Source: Virgibacillus_F necropolis_A
GTDB taxonomy: Bacteria > Bacillota > Bacilli > Bacillales > Amphibacillaceae
Direction of reading: 5' to 3'
NCBI RefSeq assembly: GCF_044793635.1
Contig: NZ_CP084992.1
Location: forward strand, 3,596,001 to 3,660,000
Length of the DNA stretch: 64,000 nucleotides
Under the pieces are notes generated by a model that worked only from the letters and a program-made list of their open reading frames with translations, was not told the DNA's origin and did no database searches. Below are positions 61,173 through 64,000 of the stretch, one piece after another (position 1 is the first letter of the stretch; each line of letters starts with the position of its first letter). The translations under genes and the position numbers were made by a program.

Positions 61173-61217
61173 AAACTTCGGCATTCGCTATTAAGGATTA
61201 GGCGAATGCCAAGTTTT
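61173..61217 (+). terminator. Terminator of the gltAB operon
   Basis: AAACTT(C)GGCATTCGC pairs with GCGAATGCCAAGTTT, 15 bp with one bulge, followed by TTC. Confidence 0.85.
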
Positions 61218-61379
61218 TCTAAGAAGGAAAGAAAGTATTAAACTTTGGCGTTAATCTGTCTAGCGCAAGCGCCTAGCCCCTCGAGGTTTTAAGTCAAATC
61301 TCTTTGTGATAAAAATCATCACTAAGAGATTCGTCTTAAACTTGTCGGGGCTGACCAAGGCACTTGCGCTTTTCTTAGA
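61218..61379. repeat. Palindromic intergenic repeat before argC
   Basis: The ends TCTAAGAA and TTCTTAGA are inverted. Inside, AGCGCAAGCGCCTAGCCCC and GGGGCTGACCAAGGCACTTGCGCT pair with mismatches, and a central AATCTCTTTGTGAT / ATCACTAAGAGATT hairpin tops it. It belongs to the same broad repeat class as the lysC-leader repeat (shared GCGCAAG-GCC arms). No gene is inside. Confidence 0.78.
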
Positions 61380-61486
61380 AGTGTAGTGTTTAGACAAGGA
61401 GTCATTTTCAGCTTGTAGAGGGAATAGATGTTTTTCTCTACAGGTTTTTTATTTTATATTAATTTAGAAAAATCTATAAATCAAAA

Positions 61487-61514
61487 TTGACTTTATTTTC
61501 ATACAACTTATAAT
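61487..61514 (+). promoter_or_regulatory. SigA promoter of the arg operon with possible ARG box
   Basis: TTGACT (61487-61492), a 16-base spacer and TATAAT (61509-61514). On the minus strand TTGTATGAAAATAAAG in the spacer resembles half of an ARG box (ArgR/AhrC site); this match is weak. Confidence 0.65.
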
Positions 61515-61549
61515 GGTGGGATACCGTTAATTAGAGAGGAGTAAAAATA

Positions 61550-62587
61550 ATGAAAGTAGCAATTATTGGAGCAACTGGATATGGTGGGGCTGAATTAATC
61601 CGAATTCTTAAAAATCACCCGGAAGTATCCATACATTCTATTCACTCCTCGAGTCAACAAGGGAAGTCAATTCATGAAAGCTATCCGCACCTTCAGACAG
61701 TAGTAGGTCATACACTCGAGGATATAGATGTAAATAAAATTGCAAACGAAGTTGATCTTGTCTTTACCGCAACACCTTCAGGAATTTCATCAAAACTTGT
61801 TCCTGAATTGTTGAACAAAGGCTTGAAGGTCATCGATTTATCAGGTGATTATCGTTTGAAAGATACTACAGTCTATAAAGAGTGGTACAAAAAAGATGCT
61901 GGTGATGAGCATTGGCTGAGTGGAGCGGTGTATGGTTTGACAGAGTGGTTAGAAGAAGATATATCAGATACGAAATTGATTTCAAATCCCGGCTGTTTTG
62001 CTACAGCAACTTTGCTCGGTCTTGCACCACTCGTAAAAAATAAGGTGATTGACAATCACTCCATTATTATTGATGCAAAAACAGGTGTAACAGGGGCAGG
62101 AAGAAATGCTTCAGCGATGACCCATTTTTCCGAAACGAACGATAACCTTAAAATTTATAAAGTCAATGAGCATCAGCATACCCCTGAAATTGAACAAGTA
62201 CTTTCCAATTGGAATACTGAGGTTTCTCCAGTTACATTTAGCACACATTTAATTCCAATGACAAGGGGCATTATGTCGACCATGTATGCGGACGTTACCA
62301 AGGAAACGAATATAGATCAGCTTTTCGAGTTGTATCAGGAAAGTTATCAGGACAATTACTTTGTCAGAATAAAAGAACAAGGAATATTCCCAAGTACAAA
62401 AGAAGTGCTTGGTACAAATTTTTGCGATATCTCACTTGCATACGACGAGCGGACGAATCGAGTTACGGTCGTTTCGGTTATTGATAACCTTATGAAGGGT
62501 GCAGCAGGTCAGGCTGTTCAAAATATGAATAAAATACTCGGAATAGATGAAAAAAGTGGATTAGAATTTGTACCGGTCTACCCATAA
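61550..62587 (+). CDS. argC: N-acetyl-gamma-glutamyl-phosphate reductase
   Basis: A 345-residue enzyme: NADP loop GATGYGGAEL, active-site Cys in ISNPGCFATA and the domain motif GVTGAGRNAS. It reduces N-acetylglutamyl phosphate in arginine synthesis. ATG 61550 follows GAGAGGAG. First gene of argC-argJ-argB, the usual Bacillus order. Confidence 0.97.
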   Translation: MKVAIIGATGYGGAELIRILKNHPEVSIHSIHSSSQQGKSIHESYPHLQTVVGHTLEDIDVNKIANEVDLVFTATPSGISSKLVPELLNKGLKVIDLSGDYRLKDTTVYKEWYKKDAGDEHWLSGAVYGLTEWLEEDISDTKLISNPGCFATATLLGLAPLVKNKVIDNHSIIIDAKTGVTGAGRNASAMTHFSETNDNLKIYKVNEHQHTPEIEQVLSNWNTEVSPVTFSTHLIPMTRGIMSTMYADVTKETNIDQLFELYQESYQDNYFVRIKEQGIFPSTKEVLGTNFCDISLAYDERTNRVTVVSVIDNLMKGAAGQAVQNMNKILGIDEKSGLEFVPVYP

Positions 62588-62619
62588 CATGAATTTACCA
62601 TTCGAAAGGGGAATTAAAT

Positions 62620-63846
62620 TTGCTCACTATTGATAAAAAAATCACAAAAATAGAAAAAGGAACACTCGTAACACCATCTGGTTTTCAAGCTACTGGACTA
62701 CATACAGGTGTGAAAAGAAAACGAAATGATTTGGGAATAATTATGTGTGATACCCCAGCAAATGTTGCTGCTGTTTATACAACGAATGTTATTCAAGCAG
62801 CACCATTACAGGTAACGAAGGACAGCATTGCTAAAGAAGGCAAGCTTCAGGCAGTAATTGTAAACAGTGGGAATGCGAATGCATGTACAGGAAAACAAGG
62901 TGAAAGAGATGCGTATGAAATGAGAAGGGTTACTGCGGAGCAATTCCTGCTGCCAGAAAATTATGTCGCAGTGGCGTCGACAGGCATTATTGGTTTGGAT
63001 ATGCCAATGGACAAAATTATTCCATCCATTAAACAACTAAAACCAGATGCCACCGAAGCCAGCGCTGCTCAATTCAATGAGTCTATTTTAACGACTGACG
63101 TTTATACAAAATCAACATGCTATCAAACAACGATTAATGGTAAAACGGTGTCGATGGCGGGATCAGCGAAAGGTTCTGGCATGATTAATCCGAATATGGC
63201 AACGATGTTTTCGTTTGTTACAACAGATGCAGTAATTGAATCGGATATGCTTCAGTTAGCATTAAAAGAGGTAACGGACAAAACATTTAATTGCATAACG
63301 ATTGACGGCGATACATCAACAAATGATATGGTCCTTACTTTGGCAAGTGAACAGGCGGGAAATGAGACACTCACACCTGAACACGATGAATGGCATTTAT
63401 TTGTAGAACTATTACGTAAAACATGCGAAGATCTAGCAAAACTGATTGCTCGCGATGGGGAAGGTGCGACAACATTAATCGAAGTTGAAGTTAATGGAGC
63501 GTATAATGAAAGTCAAGCGAATCAAGTGGCAAAATCTGTTGTCGGTTCGTCGCTTGTTAAAACGGCAGTGTTTGGGGCTGATGCAAATTGGGGGCGGATT
63601 ATTGCGGCTGTCGGATACAGTAACGCGGTCATTAACGTGGATACAATTGATATAGCAATCGGACCGGTTCAGCTATTAAAAGATAGTCAACCTTTAGCCT
63701 TTTCCGAGGATGAAGTATCCGAAATACTAAAAAATGAAACGGTAAAAATTGCAATTGATTTGAAAGTAGGCGATGGAACAGGTAAGGCATGGGGATGTGA
63801 CCTTACATATGATTACGTTCGTATTAATGCCAGTTACAGGTCATAA
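62620..63846 (+). CDS. argJ: Glutamate N-acetyltransferase / amino-acid acetyltransferase
   Basis: A 408-residue ArgJ. The self-cleavage site is in KGSGMINPNMATMF, before the nucleophile Thr. NSGNANACTG, VASTGIIG and the end WGCDLTYDYVRINASYRS are conserved. It recycles acetyl between ornithine and glutamate. The start is TTG 62620 after AAAGGGG, 32 bases past argC. Confidence 0.97.
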   Translation: MLTIDKKITKIEKGTLVTPSGFQATGLHTGVKRKRNDLGIIMCDTPANVAAVYTTNVIQAAPLQVTKDSIAKEGKLQAVIVNSGNANACTGKQGERDAYEMRRVTAEQFLLPENYVAVASTGIIGLDMPMDKIIPSIKQLKPDATEASAAQFNESILTTDVYTKSTCYQTTINGKTVSMAGSAKGSGMINPNMATMFSFVTTDAVIESDMLQLALKEVTDKTFNCITIDGDTSTNDMVLTLASEQAGNETLTPEHDEWHLFVELLRKTCEDLAKLIARDGEGATTLIEVEVNGAYNESQANQVAKSVVGSSLVKTAVFGADANWGRIIAAVGYSNAVINVDTIDIAIGPVQLLKDSQPLAFSEDEVSEILKNETVKIAIDLKVGDGTGKAWGCDLTYDYVRINASYRS

Positions 63847-63858
63847 GGGGGGAATATG

Positions 63859-64000
63859 ATGCACGGTATAATTGTACTGAAATGTGGCGGAAGTACGGTC
63901 GACGGATTGTCAGATCGTTTTTTTGCTAATATTTTATCCTTGAAAAAAGCTGGTTTACAGCCAGTCCTTGTACATGGAGGAGGACCAGCGATAAAGGAAA
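63859..64000 (+). CDS. argB: Acetylglutamate kinase, 3' end cut by window edge
   Basis: Two in-frame ATGs (63856, 63859) follow GGGGGG; the second has better spacing. The visible 47 residues read MHGIIVLKCGGSTVDGLSDR and later LVHGGGPAIKE, the nucleotide and acetylglutamate sites of the amino-acid kinase family. Cys in LKCGGS replaces the more common LKxGG residue. The rest lies beyond base 64000. Confidence 0.93.
   Translation, partial: MHGIIVLKCGGSTVDGLSDRFFANILSLKKAGLQPVLVHGGGPAIKE

Overview
The window looks like chromosomal DNA of a low-GC, Gram-positive member of the Bacillaceae, probably from the halotolerant Oceanobacillus/Virgibacillus-like group. The basis is the gene families (DbpA with its own RNA-binding tail, BstA/YfiT, QoxABCD, CatDE, GltC-GltAB), AGGAGG-type ribosome sites, many TTG/GTG starts, T-box, S-box and L-box leaders, and the G+C-rich palindromic intergenic repeats usual in that group. 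No rRNA, tRNA, CRISPR array, prophage or transposase gene was seen. The species call is inference.

Bases 1-7,120 hold the end of a DEAD-box helicase gene, a decayed DinB gene, a BstA-like enzyme, an isochorismatase-type hydrolase, an MFS exporter, a VWA lipoprotein and a small membrane protein. Bases 7,250-7,790 carry a non-coding element with inverted ends; a related one lies at 24,249-24,582 and a solo end at 5,203. Bases 7,954-12,061 (minus strand) are the aa3-type quinol oxidase operon qoxABCD plus a fifth small gene that looks like a shortened qoxD.

Bases 12,500-33,400 form an accessory belt of mostly single genes: a nucleotidase, two GNAT enzymes, a Nudix hydrolase, three methyltransferases, a catDE-like thiol/quinone stress pair behind an operator, a MarR-MFS pair, hydrolases, an orphan fused OppB-OppC-like permease, two VOC proteins and several small membrane proteins. 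The GNAT gene at 14,542 is preceded by an 18-codon leader ORF and two mutually exclusive hairpins, which looks like an undescribed attenuator.

Bases 33,500-41,000 (minus) are a lysine/diaminopimelate operon, lysC-asd-dapA-dapB-dapH-deacetylase-alr, in the order known from Staphylococcus (without lysA), under a lysine riboswitch. A diverging aminotransferase and a LuxR-type ATPase regulator follow. Bases 45,276-50,444 are aromatic amino acid genes: pheA, then three T-box riboswitches in a row before aroA-hisC-tyrA. A SAM riboswitch then controls an FMN reductase plus flavin monooxygenase pair, probably for organosulfur use. Bases 53,875-61,133 are gltC and gltAB (glutamate from glutamine and 2-oxoglutarate), and 61,550 to the end begins the arginine operon argC-argJ-argB, cut by the window edge.

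The right half is thus a nitrogen and amino-acid block in which nearly every operon has its own RNA or protein sensor. The most noteworthy signals are the triple T-box, the GNAT attenuator, two 21-bp-period repeat arrays, palindromic repeats placed inside operon transcripts (lysC leader, gltA-gltB gap), and the inverted-repeat element family.
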